Positions 7,034 through 16,586 of a stretch of DNA of 25,897 nt are shown here, piece by piece. Position 1 is the first letter of the stretch. Each line of letters opens with the position of its first letter. The position numbers and the translations under genes are program-made. The stretch is taken from NCBI GenBank assembly GCA_001515955.1, contig LOES01000145.1, forward strand, positions 1 through 25,897, given 5' to 3'. This stretch comes from Clostridia bacterium BRH_c25. GTDB lineage: Bacteria > Bacillota_A > Clostridia > Lutisporales > Lutisporaceae. The notes beneath the pieces are model-generated. The model was not told the DNA's origin and did not search any database. It saw only the letters and a program-made list of their open reading frames with translations.

Positions 7034-8398
7034 ATGGATCTCATTTTAGGATTTTTCGATTTTATTTCAAAATTAGGTGCAACCGTAATGATGCCAATAA
7101 TCATGCTTGTTTTAGGTCTTGCTTTGGGTGCTTCATTCGGTAAATCTCTTCGCGCAGGCCTGACGGTTGGTGTTGGATTCGTTGGACTCAACCTGGTAAC
7201 CGGATTGTTGGGATCAAGTCTTGGTCCTACTGTTCAGGGGATGGTCGACAAATTTGGTTTAAAACTGGACGCGGTAGACATAGGCTGGGTTGCTTCCGCA
7301 GCAATAGCATTTGCTTCTGATGTTGGAACCTTCATCATTCCAATTGGGATTATTGTTAATATCGTTATGCTGCTTACAAATACGACTCAAACGATTGATG
7401 TTGACATCTGGGATTATTGGCATTTTGCTTTTACAGGTGCTTTAGTACAGAGTCTCACCGGGAGCCTTACGATGGGAATTGTTGCAGCTGCCCTGAATAT
7501 GATAATCATCATGATCATAGGTGACTGGACAGCTCCTGGTCTTGAAAAATATAACGGACTGCCGGGGATTTCCTTGCCCCATGGATTTACTACAGCGTTC
7601 GTACCATTTGCATTCCTGTTTACCAAGATTGTTGATAAAATTCCCGGACTCAGTAATGTTAGAGTTGACATGGATAAAATACAACAGAAGTTTGGTATAC
7701 TCGGAGAACCAATTCTCATAGGAACAGTATTTGGTTTGGTTTTAGGAATAATCGGCGGTAAAGACATTTTCGGGATTACATCACTGGCAATCAGCCTTGG
7801 AGCATGTTTGGTGCTCATACCCAAAATGGCAGCTCTCTTAATGGAAGGTCTTATCCCGATTTCTGACGCTGCACAAGTATTTATTGAAAAGAGATTGAAG
7901 AACAGAGGTAAATTATACATAGGCCTTGACTCAGCTGTTGGTATCGGACATCCGATCTGCATGACCTCTGCATTGATTCTTGTTCCATTATCCATCTTAT
8001 TGGCGGTTATACTCCCTGGAAACCGTGTGCTTCCTTTTGCCGACCTTGCAGTAATTCCGTGGATGTTCGTTCTGTTTATCCCAGCTGCAAAGGGTGACTT
8101 CATGAGGGCGTTTGTTTCAGGCTTCTTTACACTTATCATCATGTTTTACTGCGGTACCGACCTTGTTGACATATTCGTTAGAGCTGCTGTTGCAGCAAAT
8201 CCGACTTATGCTAATGCCGGCAACTTTTCAAGTATATGCGACGGTTCAAATCCCATGACTTGGGCGTTTGTTAGAATGTCTGGTTTTGGCTGGATCGGAA
8301 TAGGTGTTATTGCTGTCATAGCCGGTGCAATGATGTATATCAACTACAAAAAGATTAGAAAAGAAGTCACAGAATCAAGAGCAACAATAGCTGTATAA
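7034..8398 (+). CDS. PTS galactitol-type IIC permease
   Basis: A 454-residue polytopic membrane protein with around ten hydrophobic segments and the look of the GatC/UlaA-like IIC family (for example LGLALGASFGKSLRAGLTVG near 29-48). It forms the transport channel and sugar-binding site and hands sugar to phospho-IIB. The ATG is preceded by AAGGAAGGAAAG at a spacing of about 10. It is followed at once by a 15-bp hairpin (8410-8452), which may stabilise the upstream IIB-IIC message. The pairing with IIB and the separate IIA is the normal galactitol-type split. Substrate is not deducible. Confidence 0.92.
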   Translation: MDLILGFFDFISKLGATVMMPIIMLVLGLALGASFGKSLRAGLTVGVGFVGLNLVTGLLGSSLGPTVQGMVDKFGLKLDAVDIGWVASAAIAFASDVGTFIIPIGIIVNIVMLLTNTTQTIDVDIWDYWHFAFTGALVQSLTGSLTMGIVAAALNMIIIMIIGDWTAPGLEKYNGLPGISLPHGFTTAFVPFAFLFTKIVDKIPGLSNVRVDMDKIQQKFGILGEPILIGTVFGLVLGIIGGKDIFGITSLAISLGACLVLIPKMAALLMEGLIPISDAAQVFIEKRLKNRGKLYIGLDSAVGIGHPICMTSALILVPLSILLAVILPGNRVLPFADLAVIPWMFVLFIPAAKGDFMRAFVSGFFTLIIMFYCGTDLVDIFVRAAVAANPTYANAGNFSSICDGSNPMTWAFVRMSGFGWIGIGVIAVIAGAMMYINYKKIRKEVTESRATIAV

Positions 8399-8409
8399 TA
8401 GTTACCTGT

Positions 8410-8452
8410 CTTTGGTCTGCTGTCTATTCCTTGACCGGACGGCAGACCAAGG
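8410..8452 (+). other. Intercistronic 15-bp hairpin after IIC
   Basis: CTTTGGTCTGCTGTC (8410-8424) pairs fully, with two G-T wobbles, to GACGGCAGACCAAGG (8438-8452) around a 13-nt loop. No T-run follows, so it probably does not terminate. A role in mRNA stability or partial attenuation between IIC and the genes downstream is the likely reading. Confidence 0.6.
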
Positions 8453-8517
8453 ATCATAAAAATCAGAAATCTTATTGCCATAAAATTCTTGTGATACAAC
8501 TGAAAGGATATTGAAGT

Positions 8518-9039
8518 ATGATAAGAACCTATACATATTACTTACCCAAGTACAAAATTCATATCGTTTTCCTTGGATATTTTATGGTTATTGCCTCGGT
8601 ATTTTTTGCCTTTAAGTTTATTATAGATCCTAAAATTAATTTTTATTTATTGGGATTAATGACTGCCGTATATGGGGCGGCTAATACATTCATATTCAAA
8701 TCCAATCCACGGGATGTTGAAATAACTGACGACACTATCTCTTTTATTTCATTTGGCGAAGAGAAATACGAAATCAGTCGACTAAAGAAATTTCAAATAA
8801 AAGAACATGCAAATGCGCAGTTTTATATCCGAGTCGCTCAAGATGACGGTAAAAAAGGACGATATTGGGTTTCCTACTATTATTTCAGTGAAAAAGAAGA
8901 TCTTATAAGGGAGCTTTACTTTATAGAAAATAAAGTTCATCCTGAGCGCGCTAAATTCAGGGGCAGGAAAAAAATGTTCGCATATAGGCCGGGACAGGCA
9001 CCTGAAGGCTGGAACGAAAAAGCTGGAGATGACCAATAA
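8518..9039 (+). CDS. Small membrane protein in PTS operon, function unknown
   Basis: A 173-residue protein with two hydrophobic segments (about 15-36 and 41-60) and then a soluble tail of about 110 residues. The tail has alternating beta-like stretches (VEITDDTISFISFGEEKYEI), somewhat like bacterial PH or bPH2-type domains, and ends in a charged, glycine-rich segment. I do not recognise a named family. It lies between IIC and IIA, reads with them, and is preceded by GAAAGGA at a spacing of about 9. A link to the transporter is therefore inferred from position only. Confidence 0.7.
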   Translation: MIRTYTYYLPKYKIHIVFLGYFMVIASVFFAFKFIIDPKINFYLLGLMTAVYGAANTFIFKSNPRDVEITDDTISFISFGEEKYEISRLKKFQIKEHANAQFYIRVAQDDGKKGRYWVSYYYFSEKEDLIRELYFIENKVHPERAKFRGRKKMFAYRPGQAPEGWNEKAGDDQ

Positions 9040-9121
9040 AAATATATAAGACTAAAGAAACCTTCATATAGAATATGTCGAATTTCGAGAGTTAAATTTC
9101 CAATAAAAGGGGTATAAAATA

Positions 9122-9601
9122 ATGGACACAGAAAACATACAATTTGCAGATAAAGTAAGGGAGGACCTGATTTTACTAAACGTAGAAGGGGATACCAGAG
9201 ATGAAGTGCTTAACAATATTTCAATAGCATTGCTAGAGAAAGGAGTAGTCAAGAAAAGCTTTGCAAGTGCTTTAATTAAACGGGAAAATGAATATCCCAC
9301 AGGGATTCCCATAGGAGAATATAACGTTGCCATTCCTCATACCTATCCGGAACACAATAATGAAATTGCTGTTACGATTGCTGTCCCTAAGAAACCAGTT
9401 CAATTCTATAATATGGGGAACTCAGAGGAATTGTTGAAAGTATACGTAATTATCTGCCTGTCGTTCGAAAAAATGGATGATAGTGTTAAAATGCTAAGTT
9501 CACTAATGACCTTTTTTGGGAACGAAGAAAATGTAAAAGCAGTTATGGTTTGTCGAGATACCTCAGAAGTACTAAAAGTAATTAGGTCAAGTAAAAGCTA
9601 A
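9122..9601 (+). CDS. PTS IIA component (fructose/mannitol/galactitol type)
   Basis: A 159-residue PTS_EIIA_2 protein. The phosphorylation site is His73 in NVAIPHTYPEH, preceded by the usual YPTGIPI segment. It receives phosphate from HPr (a copy is encoded at the end of this operon) and gives it to IIB. The ATG follows AAAAGGGG at 9 nt. The regulator upstream carries its own IIA-like domain, so the locus has two IIA modules, one for transport and one for control. Confidence 0.92.
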   Translation: MDTENIQFADKVREDLILLNVEGDTRDEVLNNISIALLEKGVVKKSFASALIKRENEYPTGIPIGEYNVAIPHTYPEHNNEIAVTIAVPKKPVQFYNMGNSEELLKVYVIICLSFEKMDDSVKMLSSLMTFFGNEENVKAVMVCRDTSEVLKVIRSSKS

Positions 9602-9625
9602 TTTTAATAGATGGGGGTAAGTATA

Positions 9626-10306
9626 ATGTATGAGACTCAAAAAAAAGAAGTAATTAACGCTGGAATAATGATGGATCGATATGAACTGATTGCGCTATCA
9701 GGTGGAAATGTCAGTGTGAGAATGGAGAATGGAGATATTCTTATTACTCCATCCGGTATGATTTATTCTGACATGGTTCTTGAGGACATCTTGATTATGG
9801 ATATGGATGGCAACATTGTTGAAGGTAATAGAAAGCCTTCTGTAGATACCAAAGCCTTGCTCTATATATTCAAACATCGTGCTGATATAAATGCGGTAAT
9901 TCATACTCATCAACCATATGCAACAGCTATAGGTCTTGTTCAGGACGAATTTCCAGTTATGCTGACAACCCTTGCAAATGCAACAAAAGGTCCTGTGAAG
10001 GTATGCCCATATAGTTCTACTGCAAGCATGGACATGGGAATTGAGGCAGTGCAGAACTTGGGAAATCAGCTTGCTGTAATTTTAAAACATCATGGTGTAG
10101 TGGCTGTTGGAAAATCCTTGAAAGAGGCTCTTTATTCCTGTGTATATTTGGAGGAAGCTGCAAAAACATATCTAATGGCTAAATCAGCAGGAAATGTTGC
10201 CATGTTAACAACCGAGCAAATTGAACAGGCAGTGGAGGTATTTAAATATTATGGTCAGGGAACACCTGATCTGCCAGGTGAGTTTTTAAAAAAATGTAAT
10301 GATTAA
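9626..10306 (+). CDS. Class II aldolase/adducin family protein (sugar-phosphate aldolase)
   Basis: A 226-residue protein of the FucA/AraD family. SGGNVSVR (25-32) and TPSGMIY (41-47) form the phosphate-binding region. His93 and His95 (IHTHQP) and His155 or His156 (LKHHGVV) are the metal ligands. At the acidic position the motif is KPSVDTK, with Asp74 as in ribulose-5-phosphate epimerases rather than the Glu of fuculose-phosphate aldolase, but the length fits an aldolase. It probably cleaves the phosphorylated product of the PTS into a C3 unit and an aldehyde. I chose ATG 9626 because GGGGGTAAG lies 8 nt before it. ATG 9611 has no good site. Confidence 0.85.
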   Translation: MYETQKKEVINAGIMMDRYELIALSGGNVSVRMENGDILITPSGMIYSDMVLEDILIMDMDGNIVEGNRKPSVDTKALLYIFKHRADINAVIHTHQPYATAIGLVQDEFPVMLTTLANATKGPVKVCPYSSTASMDMGIEAVQNLGNQLAVILKHHGVVAVGKSLKEALYSCVYLEEAAKTYLMAKSAGNVAMLTTEQIEQAVEVFKYYGQGTPDLPGEFLKKCND

Positions 10307-10318
10307 GAGGGGATTTAA

Positions 10319-10423
10319 ATGACAAAGAAAATACTGGCAGCTTCCGGGACTTCTAAGAATAAAATGAAATTACAAATGCAATTGCTTTACTTATTTTTTT
10401 GTTATGAAAGCAGGTGGAAATGA
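10319..10423 (+). pseudogene. Short ORF resembling a truncated PTS IIB start
   Basis: A 34-codon frame with a good GAGGGG ribosome site begins MTKKILAASGTSKNKM. This resembles the N terminus of galactitol or lactose-type IIB proteins (MxKKILxxCGT), but the phosphocysteine position is Ser. After about 16 residues it becomes a nonsensical hydrophobic tail. The stop overlaps the start region of the E1-alpha gene (AAATGATTATG). It may be the stump of a deleted second IIB gene. A translated leader peptide that couples translation to E1-alpha is the alternative. Confidence 0.4.
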
Positions 10424-10425
10424 TT

Positions 10426-11382
10426 ATGGTAATACCAAAGGATAAGCTTGTTGAAATGTTGGGAAAGATGCTCCAGGCAAGATTGTTCGAAGAAAAGGTA
10501 GCTTACTTCTTCTCAATGGGGATGGTCCATGGAACAACACATTTATCAATTGGCCAGGAGGCCTCAGCCGTTGGTGCATGCTGTGCCCTGAAGGAAGCTG
10601 ATTTAATTACCAGTACTCACAGAGGGCATAGTCAGTGTATAGGGAAAGGAATTGATTTGAATCTTATGATGGCTGAACTCTTGGGTAAAGCAACCGGCTA
10701 TTGCAAAGGCAAGGGAGGATCAATGCATATTGCAGATCTCGCCAGAGGAAATTTAGGGGCCAACGGTGTGGTTGGAGGCGGTCATGCCATTGCTGTGGGT
10801 GCAGCACTTACATTGAAGATGAAGAAACAAGATAATGCAGTACTGTGCTTTTTTGGTGACGGAGCAAGTAATGAGGGAAGTTTTCATGAGGCCATAAATC
10901 TTGCTTCTGTTTGGAGGTTACCGGTAATATTCTATTGTGAAAATAATTTGTATGGAATGTCGCTTAGTGTAGAAAAATCGATGAACATTAAAAATGTGGC
11001 TGATCGTGCATCTTCATATGGGATGAAAGGCTTGATTATTAATGGTAATGATATCTTGGAAGTTTACGAAACAATCACAGAAGCAAAAAAATATGTAATA
11101 GAAAATGGTCCGATATTGATCGAATCGAAAACATACAGATGGTTAGGCCATTCCAAATCTGATGCAAATGTATACCGGACCAAAGAAGAAATTGCAGAAT
11201 GGAAAGCGAAAGACCCAATTGCAAAAATGAAAAACTACTTGCTTGACAACAAAGTCTTAACTGAAAAAGAAGTTGAAGACATCGAAGCCAAAATCAAGGA
11301 AGACATAGAACTGGCTGTGGAATTTGCCCGGAACAGTCCGTTCCCGTCCCTGGATACCATACTCGATGATGTGTATGTATAG
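10426..11382 (+). CDS. Thiamine-diphosphate dehydrogenase E1 component, alpha subunit
   Basis: A 318-residue E1-alpha of the acetoin/pyruvate/branched-chain 2-oxoacid dehydrogenase family. The ThDP-magnesium motif runs from GDGASNEG (144-151) to CENN (171-174), and the RWLGHSKSD...YR loop typical of E1-alpha is present. These subunits normally form an alpha2-beta2 enzyme with E1-beta and feed E2 and E3. None of those is encoded next to it, only a decapeptide resembling an E1-beta start. The start is ATG 10426, 8 nt after AGGTGG; ATG 10420 and GTG 10414 are in the same frame. In a sugar operon it might oxidise pyruvate or acetoin from the aldolase products, but without a beta subunit nearby its activity is doubtful. 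Confidence 0.9.
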   Translation: MVIPKDKLVEMLGKMLQARLFEEKVAYFFSMGMVHGTTHLSIGQEASAVGACCALKEADLITSTHRGHSQCIGKGIDLNLMMAELLGKATGYCKGKGGSMHIADLARGNLGANGVVGGGHAIAVGAALTLKMKKQDNAVLCFFGDGASNEGSFHEAINLASVWRLPVIFYCENNLYGMSLSVEKSMNIKNVADRASSYGMKGLIINGNDILEVYETITEAKKYVIENGPILIESKTYRWLGHSKSDANVYRTKEEIAEWKAKDPIAKMKNYLLDNKVLTEKEVEDIEAKIKEDIELAVEFARNSPFPSLDTILDDVYV

Positions 11383-11394
11383 AAGGAGCAAGAG

Positions 11395-11427
11395 ATGAGA
11401 GAAATTACCTGCCCAGAAAGATTGTAA
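11395..11427 (+). pseudogene. Ten-residue stump resembling the start of an E1-beta gene
   Basis: After a GAAGGAGCAAGAG site, ATG opens MREITCPERL and then stops. E1-beta subunits of this dehydrogenase family commonly begin MREITY or MRKITY, and their gene normally follows E1-alpha directly, 10 to 20 nt after its stop. Here the distance is 12 nt. I infer an internal deletion that removed nearly all of E1-beta and joined its start to the HPr leader. A chance peptide cannot be excluded. Confidence 0.45.
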
Positions 11428-11444
11428 AACAGGGAGGACTTAAC

Positions 11445-11708
11445 TTGAATTTTAAAGAAGTGACTATAGTCAACAAAACCGGTTTGCACGCAAGACCAGC
11501 CTCTGATTTTGTAAAGGAGGCTTCGAAATATAAATCTGACATCAAAATTGATTTCAACGGCAGAAGCATTAATGCCAAGAGCATCATCAATGTCCTGTCC
11601 GCAGGGTTGTCGGCAGGAAGCATAATCGTAATATCCGCCGAAGGGGACGATGAACAGCAGGCTGTCGATGGATTGGTCACACTGATTGAAACGAAACTAA
11701 AGGATTAG
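11445..11708 (+). CDS. HPr-family phosphocarrier protein
   Basis: An 87-residue HPr. His15 in NKTGLHARPAS is the enzyme I phosphorylation site. Ser46 in INAKSIINVL is the HPr-kinase site that Firmicutes use in catabolite control. TTG is the start, 8 nt after GGGAGG. A dedicated HPr closing a PTS operon suggests a specialised carrier for this transporter, since a housekeeping ptsH usually lies with ptsI. No ptsI is seen in the window, so enzyme I must come from elsewhere. It is very likely functional. Confidence 0.92.
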   Translation: MNFKEVTIVNKTGLHARPASDFVKEASKYKSDIKIDFNGRSINAKSIINVLSAGLSAGSIIVISAEGDDEQQAVDGLVTLIETKLKD

Positions 11709-11913
11709 GTTAAGAGGTAAAAGAAGCAGCTTCCTGACATCGGCTTTCTTGGAAATTCACATTATTTTAACCCCCTTTGTGGCATGGAAATATCATGAAT
11801 AGAGTTTGGAGAGATATTGCTTTCATCGCTGATATGGATTATAATGGAATTAACATACCGAAGGTATATATAATCTTTAGGTATATAATTAGCAGCGATT
11901 GGAGGAAGTTTTT

Positions 11914-13053
11914 ATGAAAATTGAATTTCCCGTGGGTTTCCATTCTTTTCACAAAAACAGACTGCTGAATTTTCAATTGAACCGCTGGTATTCAGCAGGA
12001 TGTTTGAATTATGACGAATTGATGGCGGCAACAAAAGACATACATGATTTTAATGATTGGAAGGAAGTCTTTAAAGGGCTGGCACAGGATGCCATGGAAA
12101 AAGGCAATTGGGTAAGCTGTGCAACCTATCTGCGCGCTGCAGAATTTTTCGCCCTTGGAGACGACCCGGAAAAGGATGAGCTGTATGAAAATTGCATGGA
12201 GGCATATAAAAAAGCCTACAGGGATGAACCTATTATATATGAGCAAATCCCTTATGAAAACGCCTATTTGCCTGTTATGCGCATTATGAGCGGAGAGAAT
12301 AGCAAAGGGTGGATTGTAATGCATGGAGGTTATGATTCCTTCATTCAGGAACTCTATCCGTTCTGTAAGAGATTTAACGCTGCGGGATATAATGTTATCA
12401 TGTTTGAAGGTCCCGGTCAAGGAGGTGTACTCAGGAAATACGGTCTGAAAATGACTCATGAGTGGGAACGTCCTGTCAGAGCTGTATTGAATCATTACAA
12501 GCTCAGTGATGTGACCTTGATCGGAATTTCCCTGGGAGGCTATCTGGCTGCACGGGCGGCAGCCTTTGAGAAAAGAATCGGGCGTGTTGTTCTGTATGAT
12601 ATTATATACGATTTCTACAAGGCATTTATTAGTGAACTTCCCTTGCTTTCACGAGGCATGATCGAATTGCTCCTGCACTTTGAAAAACATCCCGCATGGA
12701 GAAAAATCGAGAAAAAATCAGCTGATAATATGTTTTCACATTGGTTGATTTCGCAAGGATATGATGTATTCGGCGTGAATTCCATGCCGAAATATCTCAA
12801 ATGCCAGAAGCTATACAATACAAAGGAATTATCCAAATACATCACCCAGGATGCATTAATGCTTGCAGGGGAGGAGGACGTATATACAAAATTTTACAAA
12901 AAACAGGAAAAGGCCCTTGTCAATGCAAGAACCGTTACAGGCAGGATCTTCACAAAGGACGAATCTGCATCGCACCACTGCCAGGTAGGGAATATCGGCC
13001 TTGTCCTTGATTGTATAATAGACTGGCTTGAGAGTAGAAAAGAGGAAGCTTGA
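11914..13053 (+). CDS. Alpha/beta hydrolase (FrsA/DUF1100-like esterase)
   Basis: A 379-residue protein. A helical N-terminal region of about 110 residues precedes an alpha/beta-hydrolase core. The oxyanion strand is MHGGYDS (136-142), FEGPGQG lies at 164-170, and the nucleophile is Ser206 in GISLGG. The likely acid is Asp322 in AGEEDVYT, and the base is His354 or His355 in ASHHCQVG. The layout matches FrsA-like or pseudooxynicotine-hydrolase-like enzymes that act on C-C or ester bonds. The substrate is unknown. The start is ATG 11914 because TTGGAGGAAG lies just before it. TTG 11899 overlaps that site. A tandem GGTATATA repeat precedes it, but I could not define a promoter. Confidence 0.85.
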   Translation: MKIEFPVGFHSFHKNRLLNFQLNRWYSAGCLNYDELMAATKDIHDFNDWKEVFKGLAQDAMEKGNWVSCATYLRAAEFFALGDDPEKDELYENCMEAYKKAYRDEPIIYEQIPYENAYLPVMRIMSGENSKGWIVMHGGYDSFIQELYPFCKRFNAAGYNVIMFEGPGQGGVLRKYGLKMTHEWERPVRAVLNHYKLSDVTLIGISLGGYLAARAAAFEKRIGRVVLYDIIYDFYKAFISELPLLSRGMIELLLHFEKHPAWRKIEKKSADNMFSHWLISQGYDVFGVNSMPKYLKCQKLYNTKELSKYITQDALMLAGEEDVYTKFYKKQEKALVNARTVTGRIFTKDESASHHCQVGNIGLVLDCIIDWLESRKEEA

Positions 13054-13167
13054 ATATAAAGCTTTAGTGGAACTTATTATAAATTAATATGTTTAGGATT
13101 AATGTAGAATGTTTTATAGATATGCTTGAGAAAACTTATATAGACAAGGTTTTCACAATTTTCCTTA

Positions 13168-13197
13168 TTGACACAGCAGGCTGTTTCATGATAATAT
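13168..13197 (+). promoter_or_regulatory. Sigma-A-type promoter for the SAM-riboswitch metY-metA unit
   Basis: TTGACA (13168-13173) and TAATAT (13192-13197) are 18 nt apart and sit about 24 nt before the riboswitch P1 stem. The DNA from the hydrolase stop (13053) up to here is AT-rich and has no other feature that I can support. Confidence 0.75.
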
Positions 13198-13220
13198 TTT
13201 AAAAATCGCATATAGAAATA

Positions 13221-13330
13221 CTCTTATCCAGAGAGGCGGAGGGACTGGCCCGATGAAGCCCGACAACCAGCATTCTCATTTGAATGCAATGGTGTCAATT
13301 CCTGCAGTACCAAGTACTGATAGATGAGAG
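13221..13330 (+). promoter_or_regulatory. SAM-I (S-box) riboswitch
   Basis: The conserved S-box core is present: CAGAGAGGCGGAGGGACTGG, then CCCGATGAAGCCCGACAACC, a variable P3 hairpin, and GGTGTCAATTCCTGCAG. P1 pairs CTCTTATC (13221-13228) with GATGAGAG (13323-13330). It is followed by an intrinsic terminator at 13374. By the known mechanism, SAM binding favours the terminator and shuts off metY and metA. Confidence 0.95.
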
Positions 13331-13373
13331 AGGGCTTTGTGTCTATAATTATATGGGCAGATATTTGCATAGC

Positions 13374-13405
13374 AAAAACCTCTTTCATGTTGAAAGGGGT
13401 TTTTA
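13374..13405 (+). terminator. Riboswitch expression-platform terminator
   Basis: AACCTCTTTCA pairs TGAAAGGGGTT over a 3-nt loop and ends in a run of five or more T. It belongs to the S-box upstream. Confidence 0.85.
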
Positions 13406-13436
13406 TTATGCAAATATTTAGACGTTGGAGGTGATT

Positions 13437-14824
<1,388 letters not shown>

Positions 14825-14836
14825 GAGGAATGGAAA

Positions 14837-15754
14837 ATGCCCATCAATATAGCTGATGATTTGCCGGCAGTGGAAATACTGCAAGGAGAAAATATATTTG
14901 TAATGTCTGAAAGCCGGGCATGCCATCAGGATATAAGACCGCTGAAGATAGCGATATTAAATCTGATGCCGACAAAAATCGCAACGGAAACCCAGCTTCT
15001 GAGGCTGCTGGGTAATTCGCCCATTCAGGTGGATATAACGCTGCTGCATCCGAAGTCCTATAAATCAAAAAATACGCAGCAGGAGCATCTTTTAAAATTT
15101 TACAGCACCTTTGAGGATATACGGGATAACAAATATGATGGATTGATAATAACGGGGGCACCGGTGGAGCATTTTCCCTTTGAGGAAGTTGCCTACTGGC
15201 CGGAGCTGTGTGAAATCATGGATTGGAGCCTGCATAATGTCTATTCCACCTTTCATATATGTTGGGGTGCTCAGGCCGGCCTGTACCATCATTATGGCAT
15301 CCGGAAGCATGCCCTGGACAAAAAAATGTTCGGGATTTTTCCAAACAGGATCAATCATAAAAATGTCATGCTTTTCAGAGGCTTTGACGATGTGTTCTAT
15401 GCACCCCATTCCCGGCATACTGGAATCCGGCGGGAGGATATAGAAGCGGTGGCGGATTTGGAGCTGCTGTCTGAATCGGAAATAGCCGGTGTATACATTG
15501 CCGCTGCAAAAAATGGGAGGCAGATCTTTGTGACGGGACATTCGGAATATGATCCTCTGACCTTGAAAAGCGAATATGACAGAGATGTCAGCGCAGGATT
15601 GCCGATAGAAGTTCCCTACGGCTATTATCCCGGGGATGATCCGACAAAAGAGCCTGTTGTGACTTGGAGAGGCCATGCAAATCTGCTTTTCTCAAATTGG
15701 CTGAACTATTATGTCTATCAGGAGACGCCTTATAACCTGGGGGAGATCGGCTAA
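14837..15754 (+). CDS. metA: Homoserine O-acetyltransferase, MetA type
   Basis: A 305-residue protein of the homoserine O-acyltransferase (MetA) family. The catalytic Cys142 lies in [11 protein letters not shown], and [10 protein letters not shown] carries the conserved His and Glu region. The residue that decides acyl donor is Glu111 in TGAPVEHF. Enzymes with Glu here use acetyl-CoA, while the Gly of enterobacterial MetA gives succinyl-CoA. The product is therefore O-acetylhomoserine, the substrate of MetY upstream. The start follows TAGGAGGAATGGAAA. A bidirectional terminator follows. It shares the SAM riboswitch with metY. Confidence 0.95.
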   Translation: MPINIADDLPAVEILQGENIFVMSESRACHQDIRPLKIAILNLMPTKIATETQLLRLLGNSPIQVDITLLHPKSYKSKNTQQEHLLKFYSTFEDIRDNKYDGLIITGAPVEHFPFEEVAYWPELCEIMDWSLHNVYSTFHICWGAQAGLYHHYGIRKHALDKKMFGIFPNRINHKNVMLFRGFDDVFYAPHSRHTGIRREDIEAVADLELLSESEIAGVYIAAAKNGRQIFVTGHSEYDPLTLKSEYDRDVSAGLPIEVPYGYYPGDDPTKEPVVTWRGHANLLFSNWLNYYVYQETPYNLGEIG

Positions 15755-15772
15755 TATACAATTGACATATAT

Positions 15773-15808
15773 AAAAAACAAACTGCTCAATAAGGCAGTT
15801 TGTTTTTT
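15773..15808. terminator. Bidirectional intrinsic terminator between metA and the ABC permease
   Basis: AAAAAACAAACTGC (15773-15786) pairs GCAGTTTGTTTTTT (15795-15808). A-runs and T-runs flank it on both sides, so it can end metA on the plus strand and the ABC operon on the minus strand. Confidence 0.85.
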
Positions 15809-15842
15809 AATCCGGAAATATTATTCGTCCCTATTGCTATTG

Positions 15843-16586
15843 CTACTCCCATCTGAAAAACCGAAGGGATAGTGCAGTACACACAATTGTAAAGCCGGCC
15901 ATAAGGATAATTGGCAGAAGAACATTTTCTGTGGGGATACCGAGGGATATTCCTTTAAGAAGCTTGATGCCCTGAGTCAGCGGCAGAACATCCATTGCTT
16001 TCTGCATGATTTTCGGCATTACCTCGTAGGGGATAGTGGCACCGGATAAGAGAAGCATGGGGAAATAGACCAGGGAACAGAGCAGATTGGCCGTTTTTAT
16101 GTTAGGGGATATACTGGCAAGCATCATGCCTATTGCGTATATTGCCAGCAGCACAAGCATATATGCAAGCATAAATGCCCAAGGGGAGCCAATCATTCTG
16201 TATCCAAAAAACAGAGCGCATACACTGTATACAAGCAGCATGGATATGACGGATATCATGAAGCTGATAACAAACTGTACAAGCAAGAGCAGGGCAGGGC
16301 TAACCGGAGTAACCCGGAATCTTTTCAATACTTTTTTGTGCCGGTAGTCTGCGACTGTCAAGGGTACGCTCATCAGGCCGGTGGCGCAAATACCAATAGA
16401 GGTCAGTGCGCCAAAGGACTGCTGAAGAAAGGAGAAGTCTGCCCCCTCAAATGCAGGCTTGTTTCCAACTATCATGCCCAGAATTACGGCGAACCCAACG
16501 GGAAAGGCAACTCCGAAAATTGGAGTGTCCATGCCTCGAAGCATCAGCTTGCTTTCGGTTTTGAGCAAAGTACTAAAGGCTCTCAT
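15843..16586 (-). CDS. ABC-2 type transporter permease
   Basis: A 247-residue ABC-2 membrane subunit with about six hydrophobic segments. It has a cytoplasmic loop DYRHKKVLKRFRVTPVSP that is typical of the drug and polyketide exporter class (LKRxRxTPVSP). It pairs with the ATPase encoded just upstream, whose last codons it overlaps by 14 nt. The start is ATG 16586, 9 nt after AGGAGG; ATG 16592 is possible but only 3 nt from it. It probably exports a hydrophobic compound or peptide, and the substrate cannot be told from sequence. Confidence 0.88.
   Translation of the reverse strand: MRAFSTLLKTESKLMLRGMDTPIFGVAFPVGFAVILGMIVGNKPAFEGADFSFLQQSFGALTSIGICATGLMSVPLTVADYRHKKVLKRFRVTPVSPALLLLVQFVISFMISVISMLLVYSVCALFFGYRMIGSPWAFMLAYMLVLLAIYAIGMMLASISPNIKTANLLCSLVYFPMLLLSGATIPYEVMPKIMQKAMDVLPLTQGIKLLKGISLGIPTENVLLPIILMAGFTIVCTALSLRFFRWE

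Noticed and set aside
7414..8142. 242-codon minus-strand open frame inside the IIC gene
   Set aside because: It is antisense to a clear membrane permease, has no ribosome site and a composition mirroring the IIC codons.
9611..10306. Aldolase start at ATG 9611
   Set aside because: The GGGGGTAAG site lies between 9611 and 9626 and fits ATG 9626. The five extra residues are not family-like.
6578..10306. Assigning gat symbols to the PTS genes
   Set aside because: No galactitol-phosphate dehydrogenase or GatYZ aldolase is present; only family-level similarity supports the galactitol type.
15092..15676. 194-codon minus-strand frame inside metA
   Set aside because: It is the shadow of a recognised gene with catalytic motifs on the plus strand.
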